Assembly (NCBI GenBank): GCA_963920525.1
Contig: OY986435.1
Span: 94,834,000 to 94,897,999, forward strand
DNA length: 64,000 nt
Reading direction: 5' to 3'
From: Dichetophora obliterata
Lineage: Eukaryota > Arthropoda > Insecta > Diptera > Sciomyzidae
The position numbers and the translations under genes are program-made. Shown piece by piece: positions 21,895 to 32,991 of this stretch. The notes below the pieces were generated by a model. That model saw only the letters and a list, made by a program, of their open reading frames with translations. It did not search any database and was not told the origin of the DNA. Numbering within the stretch: position 1 is the first letter of the stretch; every line of letters begins with the position of its first letter.

Positions 21895-21985
21895 CACGCC
21901 CATAAAATGCTATCAGTGAAACTGCATATGTAAATTGAGGTCGAATACTGCTTTCCGAGGCCATAAAACGATGGTTTTAGTCATA
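21895..21985 (+). repeat. GCCCATAAAATG repeat, copy 1
   Basis: Contains GCCCATAAAATGCTATCAGT, GAAACTGCATATGTAAATTG and CGAATACTGCTTTCCGAGGC. The same order of phrases occurs at about 30893, 32490 and 32690. Nature unknown. Confidence 0.6.
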
Positions 21986-23164
21986 ACTTTTGATTGGAGA
22001 AATATATAGGGTAATTTTTTCATATAAACTATTTTTGAGACTTGAATTTTTTGTAAAAATTATAAAAACAACATTTTGGAATAAATAAATTTCGCCAAAA
22101 AAATTCAAGGGAAAAAGTCAATATTTTGGACCTTTTTTGAAAAAAAGTTGAAAAATTTATAAACTAATTACTTTGTTGAACTTTTGAACAAAAAATATTT
22201 TAATGAAATATATATAAAACAAGGGAGATATGCATCGAAAGTCAAAACTTTGATTCTCGTTATTTCTCATTCTTAGGAAACTATGTTTTTTGGAAAAGCC
22301 GTTGTACTAAAAATTTCTACAATTTTGAAGATATGTGAATGTTTTTAAATTAAATGTGGATGTTAAAATTAAATAGGCAAGAAACTCCGATATCAAAAAG
22401 TATTTCAATAATAAAAGTAATGTTAATCTTTAATCTAGTAATTTAATCTAGGTTGCACAAAACTAATTAGTAAAAGTAATAAAAAGCCGTTTCGATTTGT
22501 ATTACGACCAAACAAACAAGCAGAAAATGAGTTTTATTGATAAAGAACAGTGGTTCTCAACCGCTTTTGGTAGTTCCACGTTCACTTCAAACTCGCGACC
22601 CTCTCCAAATTTTTTTTCAATGTCAATAAATTTGTTCTGTTTTATATAATCCTCTTAAATTTAAAAACAAATTTGTTAATATAACTTCAAATAATAAAAA
22701 ATAATAATAAAAAATGATAGCATTGGTTCTTACGAACCATATTTCAGTAAACTTTTTAAAAACAATTTATAACATTTAACATGAAAAAAACACTTACAAA
22801 AAAAACCTTTATAGAAAAATGTGTTGGTTAATCTGATTGTTGACAAATCTTTTGATCAAAGAGTTTTTTATATTTTATTTTAATATGTTCTGGAGGTTAT
22901 TGACCATTACTGTTAAATTACAATTTTTAAATGCAAACTTATTGTTAATTGTTTTAACTTTTAATTATTTTGATAAATTGTTAGTTAGGTGATTTTTACG
23001 ATTTTTTGACCCCCCTCTCCCCTACTGAGATATCGTGATATTTGGCGCGAACACCTCCCCACCTCTAATCTCAAGTGAGATTGTTCAAAATGCGTGTTTT
23101 CAGTGTAAATAGGCTTCATTGTATTGGATTTATTAATATAAATCTATAGGTACTTATAATAAAA
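21986..23164. other. No gene recognised
   Basis: AT-rich sequence. CAGTGGTTCTCAACC at 22548 looks like a hAT terminus, but no partner end was found. GACCCCCCTCTCCCC occurs near 23010. Nothing else is supported. Confidence 0.4.
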
Positions 23165-23420
23165 CTGTAAAAAAAAACTGTACATTGAACATTTTTTGAA
23201 ATTCTTTATGCACTACATTTTGAACATTGTAGATTCCAAAAATGTAATTTTTAAAGATATTGTTTGTCTGTCTGAACGCGCATCACGTGAAAACTACTGG
23301 ATGGATTTTCTTCAAACTTCACAAGTAGGTATCAAGTACTTTTTATCAGCACAAAAAGGACTCTCTTCAAAATAAACGTTCTTTTGTAAAATAATGGATA
23401 TTAAAAACACTGAAAAGTGA
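23165..23420 (+). repeat. Direct repeat, copy 1 (partner 24238-24503)
   Basis: Contains ACTTATAATAAAACTGTAAA, GTCTGTCTGAACGCGCATCA, CGTGAAAACTACTGGATGGA and AAAAAGGACTCTCTTCAAAA. The second copy carries the same words in the same order about 1.07 kb later. It is probably the conserved part of a transposable element; type not determined. Confidence 0.75.
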
Positions 23421-24237
23421 GTTAAAAATTAGAGATACGTATTAATAACCTATGAAAGAGTTTTTGGTAATTAAAAGGGCTACAAACAACACCTTGACAG
23501 CTTTCGTTTATCTCTAATAAGTACCCTACAAAATGCATTTTTTTGTACAGTATATGTTAATGTACACTAACTTTTTAAATTTTCTTAAGGATAAAAAAGT
23601 AAATAAAGTTCCAAGTGGCACCAATAACATTTTCTTAACTTGAAAACTATAGAAAATCTTAGTACAATGAATTTTTGTATATAATATCATTACCTACAGC
23701 CAAAAAAAATACTCCAAATTTAAAGACGCGAATAGCTTCTTTGTGTTTTAATATGTATATTTTATTAAATTTTCTTTTGTCTAAAAGTTCAATTAAATTA
23801 CTTGCAAAAAATTACTGCAACAGTTGCGTTAGCTAAGAATTGATATTTTTAATATTTTTTTAAAAAAAAGGTTAAAAAATGTCCTTTTCTTCCAAAAAAT
23901 GATGCAAAAGTTGTTTTTGTTGTAAAAATATTGAAAACCGAAAATTGCAATTTTTATACACTCTCATATGACGTATCATTTTTATTGCAAAAACTATTGC
24001 AGTTTGACACAAAATTGGGTTTTCTATTTTTTTAAGAAAAATACGAAGGTACCCCTTTTGATTTTTGTGACGAAATCAATTTTTTTTAAATGTTGTTTTT
24101 ATAATTTTTTAAAAAATGCTTTGCCCTTAAGAGTAATTTCTTGGAAAAAATTATTGCAATATCTCTTTCCGATCAAAAGTTATAGACACAAATCTATGTC
24201 AAAATCTCAACTCATCAGGTAGCTTATCTTTACTTAT

Positions 24238-24503
24238 AATAAAACTGTAAAAAAATCTGTACATTGAATATTTTTTCGAATCTCTTTTTGCACTGAACAT
24301 TTTGAACATTGTAGATTCCAAAAATGTTATTTTTAAAAATATTGTCTGTCTGTCTGTCTGAACGCGCATCACGTGAAAACTACTGGATGGATTTTTTTCA
24401 AACTTCACATGTAGGTTCCTTACGTCTCTGGTTGGGACATAGGCTACTTTTTATCAGCACAAAAAGGACTCTCTTCAAAATAACGGTTCTTTTGTAAAAT
24501 AAT
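24238..24503 (+). repeat. Direct repeat, copy 2, abutting the truncated LINE
   Basis: Same word order as 23165-23420, with an expanded CTGT run (four units) and a small insertion holding GGTTCCTTACGTCTCTGG. It ends exactly where the RTE-like reading frame begins on the opposite strand. Confidence 0.75.
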
Positions 24504-26660
24504 GGAAATTGAAGACGAAGTCCTTCAGAACCTCAAAGGTAGGATTGTCAACAGTTTGTTTGTTGGCACCAAGTACTTCGTCTTTTCTGTACGCACTGCA
24601 TTCACCCATTCGACTTGACTCTCTTTCTAATCTGGAAAATGCTGCACTGACTTCGCGCGTATTATGGCCAATGATATCGATGTCATCAGCATACGCAAGC
24701 AGCATAACACTCTTGTAGAATATTGTGCCACTACGTCTCAGATCAGCAGCTCGGATGATCTTTTCCATCATTAGGTTGAAAAAGTCGCACCATAAGGAAT
24801 CACCTTGTCTGAAACCTCGTTTGGTAACAAAGTCGACAAAAAGATGGTGGGTGTCGACTTGTTTTTCTTGAGTCTTCTCCAAGATTTGTCGTAGCGTGAA
24901 AATATGGTCGATATTGGACTTTCCAGGTCTGAGGCCACACTGATAAGATCCAATCAGTTGGTTTGCGATGGTCTTCAATCTTTCACATAAAACGATCGAC
25001 AGGACCTTATGTGCGATATTAAGAAGGCTTCTCCCAAGGCACAAATAGAGGGACTGCCCTTCTTATGGATTGGGCAGAGCACACTGAGATTCCAATCGTT
25101 CGGAATGCATTCTTCCGACCATATTCTACATAGAAGCTCGTGGATGCATTTCAGTAGAGCTTCGCCTCCGTTCTTAAAGAGCTCAGCAGGTAAGCCATCA
25201 GCTCCCGCGGCTTTGTTATTTATAAGCCGAGCTATAGCTGTCAGAACTTCATTCACGTTGTCATCCGTAATTGAGGTTTCCGAAATATCATCTCTATTGG
25301 CGGGATTGTTGTCAGCGTCGCCATTTAGAAGCTTAGAGAAGTGTTCCCTTCAATGTAGTCTGGACATCTGTGACTAGAGTCCCGTTTTCATACTTGGACC
25401 TGGTTTTAAATTCATCGGCAAGGCGTCTTATTTTTTCGAAACATTTTCGGGCCTCATTCCTGTCACCATACATCTCAATCTTCTCATGCTCGCGCTTTTC
25501 TGCCTCTCTTTTTTAAAATACGTCTCTCTTTCCTCCTCTTCTCTTTGTCGCTCGACTGCAGGGTGGCTTTGTAGTCGGCGGTTTTCTCTGCAGTGGCGTC
25601 GCGACACTCCTGGTCATACCACTGGTTTCGGCGATGGCGGTGCTTTCTAATCGCCTCTTCAGAAGCCGCATGCATGGAGTTGGAAATGTGTGTCCACTGC
25701 GCACATATATCATCGATTGGAGGAATGCTTAGAAGCAGGAGTAAGAGTCGAGTGGCAAAAGCTTCGGCTGTTTGTTTCGATTGCAGCTTGTAGACGTCTA
25801 GCTTTCTCTGTGTAGGGTTGAGTGCATTCTTAGCTGCGCATAGACGTGTACGGATCGTGCGACAAGATAGTGATCCGAGTCAATGTTTGCACCACGGATC
25901 GTGCGTACATCCAATACACTGGAAAAGTTCCTGCCGTCGATCAAAACGTGATCAATTTGATTTTTGGGTTTTTGATCAAGGGACATCCAGGTGGCTTTAT
26001 GAATATTGAGATGCTTGAATCTAGTGCTACTTACGAGCATGTTTCGTGCTGCGGCGAAGTCAATCATCCTCATTCCGTTATCGGAGGTGTTGCCGTGGAG
26101 GCTTGTATATATATTATACAAATATATTTTCCTTGCCTACCTTAGCGTTGAAGTCACCAAGCACGATTTTTACGTCGTGACGGGGGGGCAGCGCTCATAA
26201 GTATTTTCAAGGCGCTCGTAGAAAATTTCCTTGGTCTTATCATCCTTGTCTTCTGTCAAAGCGTGCGTACATATCAGGCTTATATTAAAAAATTTAACCT
26301 TGATGCGGATTATGGGAAGCCGTATGAATCGCAGGACGTGCGGCCATAGTCTCTTGCCAACTACAAATCCGCATCCAAACTCGTGCTTTTCCGCATGGCC
26401 GCTGTAGTAGATATCACAGGGTGCATGCCGAATGCAACCCTGTCCCTTCCGTCGCATTTCTTGGATAGCAGTGATATCAGCTTTGTATCTTTCCAAGACA
26501 TCAGTCAGTTGGATAGAGGCACCTTCCCAATTAAGAATTCGGACATTCCAGGTGCATATCCGTAAATCATTATCAGTTTTTCGTTTGCAGAAGTCGTCAT
26601 CAGATTTGGGGATCAGTTTTCTTCTATTCTTATTTGTTTTCATTGAAATGGGTTTTTACG
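24504..26660 (-). pseudogene. RTE-type LINE ORF (endonuclease and reverse transcriptase), broken and 3'-truncated
   Basis: It begins near 26643 with MKTNKNRRKL. The apurinic-like endonuclease follows: ICTWNVRILNWEG, ITAIQEMRRKG, GCGFVVGKRLW, then KNQIDHVLIDGR and NIDSDHYLVA (catalytic SDH). A basic linker follows (RKHRHRRNQWYDQECRDA). Reverse-transcriptase blocks are NKAAGADGLPAELFKNGGEA, WNLSVLCPIHKKG, then GFRQGD in another frame, and LAYADDIDII (the YADD active site, about 24675-24706). Many frameshifts and stops separate the blocks. The gene stops about 60 codons after YADD, so the thumb and 3' end are missing. Order and motifs fit the RTE clade. Not functional. Confidence 0.88.
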
Positions 26661-26880
26661 GGTGAGCTTCAAACCCGACGTACAACCTGTTTTAAGCCTA
26701 GTGGGTCAGCTGCTCAGATTAGCCGCCAAACTGACGGTTATCAGTATTGACGTTGCCCAGGAAACACCACGTGGAGGTTTGAGTCGAGTTCAGGCGATTT
26801 CATAAGGATTATGCTGGCCTCGCCAAGTTGAAACAGTCAGACATGTTACCTTGAAAAGGTTCGCCTCCGGTTCATATTAC
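26661..26880 (-). mobile_element. Probable 5' untranslated region of the RTE LINE
   Basis: G/C-richer sequence continuous with the start of the LINE frame. It holds phrases such as GTTGCCCAGGAAACACCACG and GGCCTCGCCAAGTTGAAAC, unlike the A/T-rich surroundings. The composition break at about 26880 is taken as the 5' border. No target duplication can be shown because the 3' end is lost. Confidence 0.6.
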
Positions 26881-27278
26881 AAATACATATTTACAAATGA
26901 GACATTAATACCTTTCAATAAAGCTATCATTTGTACTGATCTAACGGTTTTTGTAGAAATTTTCTGAATACTACATTTGTGAAAGAGTTTAAAAAATACC
27001 TTTTTTTACATTTCCCCATTTTAAAGTACACAAAAATATAACTTTGATGTATATTTTGGTTTTCCTTTTTCTTTGGTGTAAAATATATTATTTGCGGTTT
27101 TAGTGAAATTACCCAAAATTACCTGCACCAAAGTCGACTTAGTGAGTTCGTACTAAAAAAATTCTTCAAACTTTAAAAACCCAATTATCATAAATTTAAA
27201 TTAAGGTATTACTTATAAACAATGTTCTTGTACGTTTTTAGCTAAATTTTAAAAATCTCTAAATCTCATGTTTAGGTT
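26881..27278. other. No gene recognised
   Basis: AT-rich spacer between the LINE and the piggyBac left TTAA. No frame or repeat is supported. Confidence 0.5.
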
Positions 27279-27293
27279 TTAACCCTTTGGTGG

Positions 27294-27356
27294 ACACGTC
27301 GGCATAGGCCGACAATTTTGATGGCTTCAAATGGTGACACGTCGGCATATGCCGAC
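27294..27356 (+). promoter_or_regulatory. piggyBac left subterminal palindromes
   Basis: Two near-identical motifs, ACACGTCGGCATAGGCCGAC and ACACGTCGGCATATGCCGAC, lie about 42 bp apart. The second contains the perfect 16-bp palindrome GTCGGCATATGCCGAC. A matching site, ACACGTCGGTGTATGCCGAC, is at 30571-30590 near the right end. They are probably transposase-binding sites (inference). Confidence 0.6.
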
Positions 27357-27691
27357 ATAAAAAAAATTTCGTATAAAAACACGATGAATATAGGCAACTG
27401 TGATTGCATTGGTTTCATATATATATACATCTTTTGTACTCCGGCAGCAGCAATCGGATTACAGTTAGAGCCGAAATTTGAATTTTTTTTATACTTTTCT
27501 TAAGTCATAGCATAAATTTTCACGAGTGGTCAATTTGCAGCACGTCGGATATACTCGACAAATTTATATGCATTTTTGTCAGTCGCAAAAAAAGTGTAGT
27601 TGCGTGAGGACATAACATTTTTGGTAAGAGTTATTTTTTATATATTATTTGCTTGTAACATTTAGACTCTGGAATAAATAATATTATAGAA

Positions 27692-29460
27692 ATGGAATAC
27701 GAAAAGAAACAAGACCATTTAAGGAAATTGTTTGAAGAGTGCGATAGCGATTCGTCAGAAGAGGATCCGTATGAAACTGACGATGATGGCGACCCGGATT
27801 ATATCAGCGAAAATGTATCATCAGATGCAGACAGTTTGTATAGTGAAAATGACAGTCTTTGCGGTGACAGCGAAGAAGAAGAGAGTGGGGAAACTGGAAT
27901 GGAAGAAACTGAAGATATATCATCTGTTTTTTGACATTGATTGGCATGAAACGGTTAACGAGAGACCAAATTTTAATTTTGATTCCACCTCATCTGGTAT
28001 TAAAATCGAAATAATTGATACAGCGTCTCCGATTGATGTCTTCAATCAAATTTTTAATAACAACATCATGGAGCTACTTATTCAATGTAGGAATGAATAC
28101 GGACTTTTTTTGTGTAACCAGCAGAGAGGTAGCAGATTCAAACGGATGATGAAATTTCCAGTTGTTGATCATCATGAAATGCTAAAATTTTTCGGATTGT
28201 GTTTACTTCAAGGTCAAATTAAAGTTCCAAAAATGCGTATGCTATTTTCGAAATCAACACTATACCATCACCCGGTATTCTCTGCGGTAATGTCAGGCAG
28301 AAGATTTGAGCAAATCTTGAGATGTATTACTGCTAAACATGTGCGAGATGAGTGTCATATGGAAAATATGTCTAATTTTATAAAATTGATAAATCAGAGC
28401 TTTCAAGCTGCTTTCAATCCCTCCGAACAAATTGTACTAGATGAATCGTTGTTAATTCATAAAGCCAGACTTCTTTTTCGTCAGTATATAAAATCTAAAA
28501 GGGCGCGATTTGGAATAAAGTTCTTTGAACTATGCGACTCATCTAGCTACGTTTTAAATATTGAAATGTGTAAAGGTAAACAACCCGATACAAAAACAGG
28601 TTCAAAAATTGATGCAATAGTTAATCGCCTTGTTATGCAATATTTTGGAAAGGGCCATCACCTGTTTTTGGACAATTATTATAATAGTATTAATTTATCT
28701 AATAATTTATTGCTGGTCAAAACTCACACTACAGGAACGCTAAGATGTAACCGGAAAGGAAATCCAATTGAAGTGACAAAGAAGAAAATAAACATAGGCG
28801 AGCATATGTGGAGAAGACAAGGAAAGGTGTACATATCAAGATGGCACGACAAAAGGGATGTCCTAAGCATTACCACTGGGTACAAACCAGAAATGGTTAT
28901 ATACAAGAATCTATTTGGTATAGAAATGTTGAAACCACTTGCAATTGTTAAATATAATCAATTTATGGGTGGCGTTGACCGTGCTGATCAAATGACTTCG
29001 TATTATTCTAGTCCTCGTAAGACGGACGATTCGATGGTATAAAAATATAATTTTCCACATGCTTGGTTTGGCAGTTTACAACGCATATATGTTATACAAA
29101 ATAAGATTTCCCGCAAAATCGAAAATGCAATTTTTAACCTTTCGAGAAGAATTAATACATGCAATGATAGATAAACCGGAATATTTATATCAATCAGATA
29201 AACCTAGTCGCAAGCGAAAATCAACAGCTTCAACACAAATTGATCATTTTTTGGAAAACGTACCACGTAAGGGTACAAAAAAACACTTTATTCGGTGTCG
29301 TCAATGCTCCAAGAATGGCGTTCGTAAGGAAACCAGTGTTCGATGTGCGGATGTGAAGACAAACTTGGACTATGTGTTGGCAGTTGTTTTATTGGTTGGC
29401 ACCAACAATAACACTGAAATATTGAATAAGTTTTCAAAGTTTCTTTATTTCTATTCTTAG
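27692..29460 (+). pseudogene. piggyBac transposase with two small frameshifts
   Basis: It starts at 27692 (MEYEKKQDHLRKLFEECDSD) with the acidic N-terminus typical of the family. One extra T in the run 27927-27932 shifts the frame between DISSVF and DIDWHETVNE. The core then runs in one frame: CLLQGQIKVPKMRM, IVLDESLLIHKAR (first Asp), HLFLDNYYNSINL (second Asp), NQFMGGVDRADQM (third Asp). A 4-bp tandem duplication (GACG) near 29023 throws the frame after YYSSPRKT. The original frame resumes with FHMLGLAVYNAYMLY and ends with a cysteine-rich tail (HFIRCRQCSKNGVRKETSVR). The catalytic residues appear intact. As it stands the gene cannot make a full protein. Confidence 0.9.
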
Positions 29461-29515
29461 TTTTTCTTGTTTTTATTTTATAAAAATTAATTTTCTGTAC
29501 ACAAAAATCATCTTA

Positions 29516-30293
29516 CACACTAAAAAATTTCAAAAATAAATTCACACCGGTGAGCGGATATTTACATTTCCTACACCGAACGGTGTTAATTTACACCGCT
29601 TACTCGGTGTGAAATGACAAACTTATCCGATCGGTGTGAAATTAGAAAGGCAAAGAAGAGAGCAATATTGAAATCACATTCTCATTGATAAACAAATTAA
29701 AAATTGAAATTTTCCAATATTTTTTGTTCATTTTAATTTTGTAAATCTTGATAAAAGATTCAAACTTTATTTTTGACACCAAGAAATAGAGCCCAAAAAA
29801 TTAAATAAGCCCCAAAAAATGTCTACATTTTTGGGTGTTACTTCATATGAAATAACTCCCAATTTTTGGGGACAATTTCATTACACTACTTTTGGGAAAT
29901 ATTTAATTTTTATCTTTGGTTCTTATTCCATTATGAAATAAAGCCGAATGAAATAAGCCCCAATCAAATTTTTTTGCGGCTTATTTCGTTTGACAATTAA
30001 TAAATTAAATGACAAATAAAAATTGTAAAAAACATCCTTTCGAATAGTTGAAAATTACACCGTTCGGTGTTAAATAAAATTATCATTTTGCGTATTATAA
30101 ATAAACACCTAACAGGGTACAAAACAAACATCCCATCTGATGTTTACTTTTTTACACCGATCGGTGTGAAAAAAATATGCTCTTTCGGATATAAAATTCT
30201 GGCACTTTGACACGGTGTTTTTTAACACCGAACGGTGTTGGACTCTCTGGAACACCGATCGGTGTAAAAATTCTATACAAATTTTTAAGTGTG
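29516..30293. mobile_element. 778-bp TA-flanked element packed with ACACCG/CGGTGT palindromes
   Basis: The ends are CACACTAAAAAATTT at 29516 and the near-complement AAATTTTTAAGTGTG ending at 30293, with TA on both sides (29514-29515 and 30294-30295). Inside are about eight palindromes built on ACACCG-NN-CGGTGT, for example ACACCGATCGGTGT, ACACCGAACGGTGT and ACACCGTTCGGTGT, clustered at both ends (29543-29640 and 30055-30270). It is non-coding and probably a Tc1/mariner-type miniature element. It sits downstream of the piggyBac coding region, inside that element. Confidence 0.75.
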
Positions 30294-30892
30294 TAGCTTA
30301 CTTAGAAATGGAATTACTCGAATGTTCAAACTTTGAAATAAATGAACATTTTTACTACGAAACTGAATGTTCTCTTTAATTTTTTGTTGTATTTTAGCGT
30401 TTACAGATATCTATTTCATAAAAAAATATATGTTTTATTTGTCGGATAATGACGACGTGTACCATGGTAATATCGTACTATATGAAATAGGTACAGATAT
30501 AACGTCGCCTATATCCAACAGTCGAGCATATCCGACGTGTCCCTATCACAAAACAAAAGCACTTAATAGGACACGTCGGTGTATGCCGACGTTTTATGAA
30601 TTTTCAGTTTTAAGTAAATACTGAACACTCAATAAACCATAAACCCAAAACTGAAATCGGAATTTAAATATCTAGTCTTAAACGCAAAATATCACTTGTG
30701 ACGTTTTACGACCATTTTCGAAAAATCTTGTGTCCACCAAAGGGTTAATTAGATTTGCAACACTGTAAATAAACACTTTGCAATGAGTAAAATAACGGAA
30801 ATATTGTAAGCTAAGAAATGTCAAAAATAAATCAAAATAAAATAACACAACCTTCGCTCCAGTAAAAATAACTGGCTGAAACTTTTCCAAAC

Positions 30893-30993
30893 CAAACACC
30901 CATAAAATGTTATCAAAGAAACTGCATGTGTAAATTGTGGTCGAATTCTGAATTCCGAGGCTGTGCGGCCTATAACTCAAAATCTATTCAATT
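30893..30993 (+). repeat. GCCCATAAAATG repeat, copy 2
   Basis: Reads CCCATAAAATGTTATCAAAG, GAAACTGCATGTGTAAATTG, GAATTCTGAATTCCGAGGCT and GTGCGGCCTATAACTC. Same phrase order as at 21895 and 32490-32785. Confidence 0.65.
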
Positions 30994-31067
30994 TCTCAAA
31001 TTTAAGTTGTTTGGGATGTAAGTCCATGCATTGCTTATTTATTTTCCAAATTCTAATGAATTTTATT

Positions 31068-31420
31068 AAAAAAAAAAAAAAATAAAAAAAATAAACTGGC
31101 CATTTCAGCCCTTGGAAGGACTTTAACCTACCTTCTATTGATCAATTGTGTTGTGCGTGTTATTAAATGTTTGATCACAAATGACCGAGAACTGGACCTA
31201 CCGTGTTTTATGCCGACTCCGAACGGCTTATGTTCTCAAGAAGCTTTACATGGCAATTTTTACTCTCTGAGGTTTGCCATCGTCTGCAGAGAGGTAACGA
31301 CCGAACAGAAAAATTAATTCAATTGAAAAAACTTTCTCTCTGAGCTGGAATTGAACCCGGGCTACCGCGGTTCTTTAGCTTAGGGGCCACGCACTCTACC
31401 CACTAGGCTACGGTCGCCAC
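31068..31420 (-). mobile_element. tRNA-derived SINE
   Basis: Read on minus, the 5' end is tRNA-like: GGCGACCG, A box TAGCCTAGTGGGTAGAGTG, B box GGGTTCAATTCC. The element continues through a non-tRNA body (phrases AAGCCGTTCGGAGTCGGCAT and AACACGGTAGGTCC) to a T/A-rich tail. The octamer ATTTTATT lies directly outside both ends on the plus strand (31060-31067 and 31421-31428), so the target duplication is visible. The body phrase resembles repeats I associate with fruit-fly genomes; this is memory, not a search. RNA polymerase III transcription would be expected from the A and B boxes. Confidence 0.82.
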
Positions 31421-31436
31421 ATTTTATTTTATATAC

Positions 31437-32232
31437 TGTGATGACAAATGATATGTATAAAGGAAATAAAATGTAAATGAATTGTGAATGTTTAATAAAT
31501 TTAACTAAATTTCATATATAATGTAAATATTAAAAATAGTATATATATAAAATGTATTAAATATAACAAATTATTATAAATACATTGTGTTAAATAATAA
31601 ATAAGTACATAATTAATAAATACACATATACAAACATGCAAAGGCATGTACACAGTCACACATACACAGGCAGAGAAAACAAAACACGTGAACGGCGAAA
31701 CAGAACACAGCGAGAGCATATATAAGGCAACTCGCTGGCATAAGAAAATCAGTCTGGGTGCAAGCGCGGCTGCGTGCACATGTCGAGACTAGCTAGTGAA
31801 GGTGTTTTCACTTTTCAAACGTAGTTAGAAGTCATAGGAACGTGTTTCCACCGTTCAGCTAGTAGTTATAGGAACGTGTTCCCACCGTTCAGTTACAAGC
31901 TATAGGAACGTGTCTCCACCGTTCAGCATAGGAACGTGTACCCACCGTTCAGTATAGAAGTCAGAAGCTATTAAACATTAGATCTATATTAAGTTTTAAT
32001 ATAACATATATATATATGTTACAGTATAATTAAGTAAATAATTATTGAACTAATATAAAAAAATACTAATGAAAGTAACAATAAAAACATATTTTTATTG
32101 AAAACTACAAATTCCGGCTTTCTCATATAAAAATTGGAATTGTTAGGAGATAAATTGTTTTGTAAGAACCCTTGGTTTTCTCACTGAGCTCACCTCAGCA
32201 AACTAGTAACGGACGGAAAAGGGTTCGTTACA
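31437..32232 (+). mobile_element. Solo LTR of an LTR retrotransposon
   Basis: Begins TGTGATGACA and ends GGGTTCGTTACA, so TG...CA, and is flanked by the 4-bp duplication ATAC (31433-31436 and 32233-32236). It contains a TATA box (ATATATAAG, 31718-31726), a TCAGT initiator about 25 bp downstream (31749-31753), a four-unit tandem repeat and an AATAAA signal near 32080. No primer-binding site or gag/pol lies on either side. Strand is inferred from the TATA and initiator order. Gypsy or Bel-Pao are both possible. Confidence 0.85.
31833..31953 (+). repeat. Four tandem units in the LTR leader
   Basis: TATAGGAACGTGTTCCCACC followed by GTTCAG recurs at 31833, 31867, 31901 and 31927, with 34-, 34- and 26-bp spacing. 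Located just downstream of the predicted transcription start in the R/U5 part. Confidence 0.85.
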
Positions 32233-32489
32233 ATACATTAATTTAATATTTAAAACTTTTTGAACAAAATTGAAAGTGAACGTTTGCTTTGTAAAAATAT
32301 TTTCGAATAATAAATATTGACAACAATCAAAACAATTTTTTTGAATTAATTTATAAAGTAAATTAAAGAAAATCTTCTAATGAGTGTGTGTTATTGTGTG
32401 TAATGTATAAGTGTGTGTATGAGTTTATATGTATGCGATTAGAGCACTACATGGGAGGTGCTACTCCCCATTGTCCAAAGTCATACAAT

Positions 32490-32570
32490 CTTGTCAGTGA
32501 AACTGCATGTGTAAATTGAGTTCAAAGACTGAATTCCAAGGCTGTGCGACCTATAGTTATATAGGTCCAT
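32490..32570 (+). repeat. GCCCATAAAATG repeat, copy 3 (partial)
   Basis: Starts inside the motif with TCTTGTCAGTGAAACTGCAT, then GTGTAAATTGAG and GGCTGTGCGACCTATAGTTA. It is followed by a TATAACTATAAT-type palindromic stretch. Confidence 0.55.
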
Positions 32571-32689
32571 AGTTATAACTCCAATAATATTATTTATAAT
32601 ATTTATATAACTATAATAGTTATAACTCAATAGTTATTCGATACCGCAAATTTGGGTGGTGTGGGTGGTGCCACTCCTCCTTTTTCAAC

Positions 32690-32785
32690 GCCCATAAACT
32701 GTTATCAGTGAATCGGCACATATAAATTGTAGTTGAATATCGAATTCGGAGACTGTGCGGCCTATAACTCCAAAGCTATTCGTTA
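32690..32785 (+). repeat. GCCCATAAAATG repeat, copy 4
   Basis: CGCCCATAAACTGTTATCAG, then ATATAAATTGTAG, CGAATTCGGAGACTGTGCGG and CCTATAACTCCAAAGCTATT. Same order as the other copies. Confidence 0.6.
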
Positions 32786-32991
32786 TTTGTTAAAGCAAAA
32801 TACGCTCACGTAAATTGACGTAAAAATAACAAATCGTACAAATAACAGATCTGCGTATGCAAACTGTGAATAGCCTTATTGGTATCAAGTGCTTACAATG
32901 AACAATACAAAGAAACCAACAAAGAAGCTTTGTTAGAAAATGAAGCAACACAGAAAAGAAAAAATGTGAAAAATGTTGGCTACAGCCTGGT

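Larger units (their letters stand above)
27283..30744 (+). mobile_element. piggyBac element
   Basis: Perfect 15-bp inverted ends, CCCTTTGGTGGACAC at 27283 and its complement ending at 30744, each directly flanked by TTAA (27279-27282 and 30745-30748), the piggyBac target. Subterminal ACACGTCGG motifs occur near both ends. The element contains one transposase pseudogene (27692-29460) and a nested 778-bp element (29516-30293). Without the latter it is about 2.7 kb, normal for the family. Confidence 0.93.

Noticed and set aside
22548..22575. CAGTGGTTCTCAACC as the end of a hAT element
   Set aside because: The terminus looks right for a hAT, but I could not find the inverted partner or a duplication, so no element is called.
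31437..32232. Host gene promoter with TATA box and initiator
   Set aside because: The TG...CA borders, ATAC duplication and lack of a downstream reading frame show it is a solo LTR.
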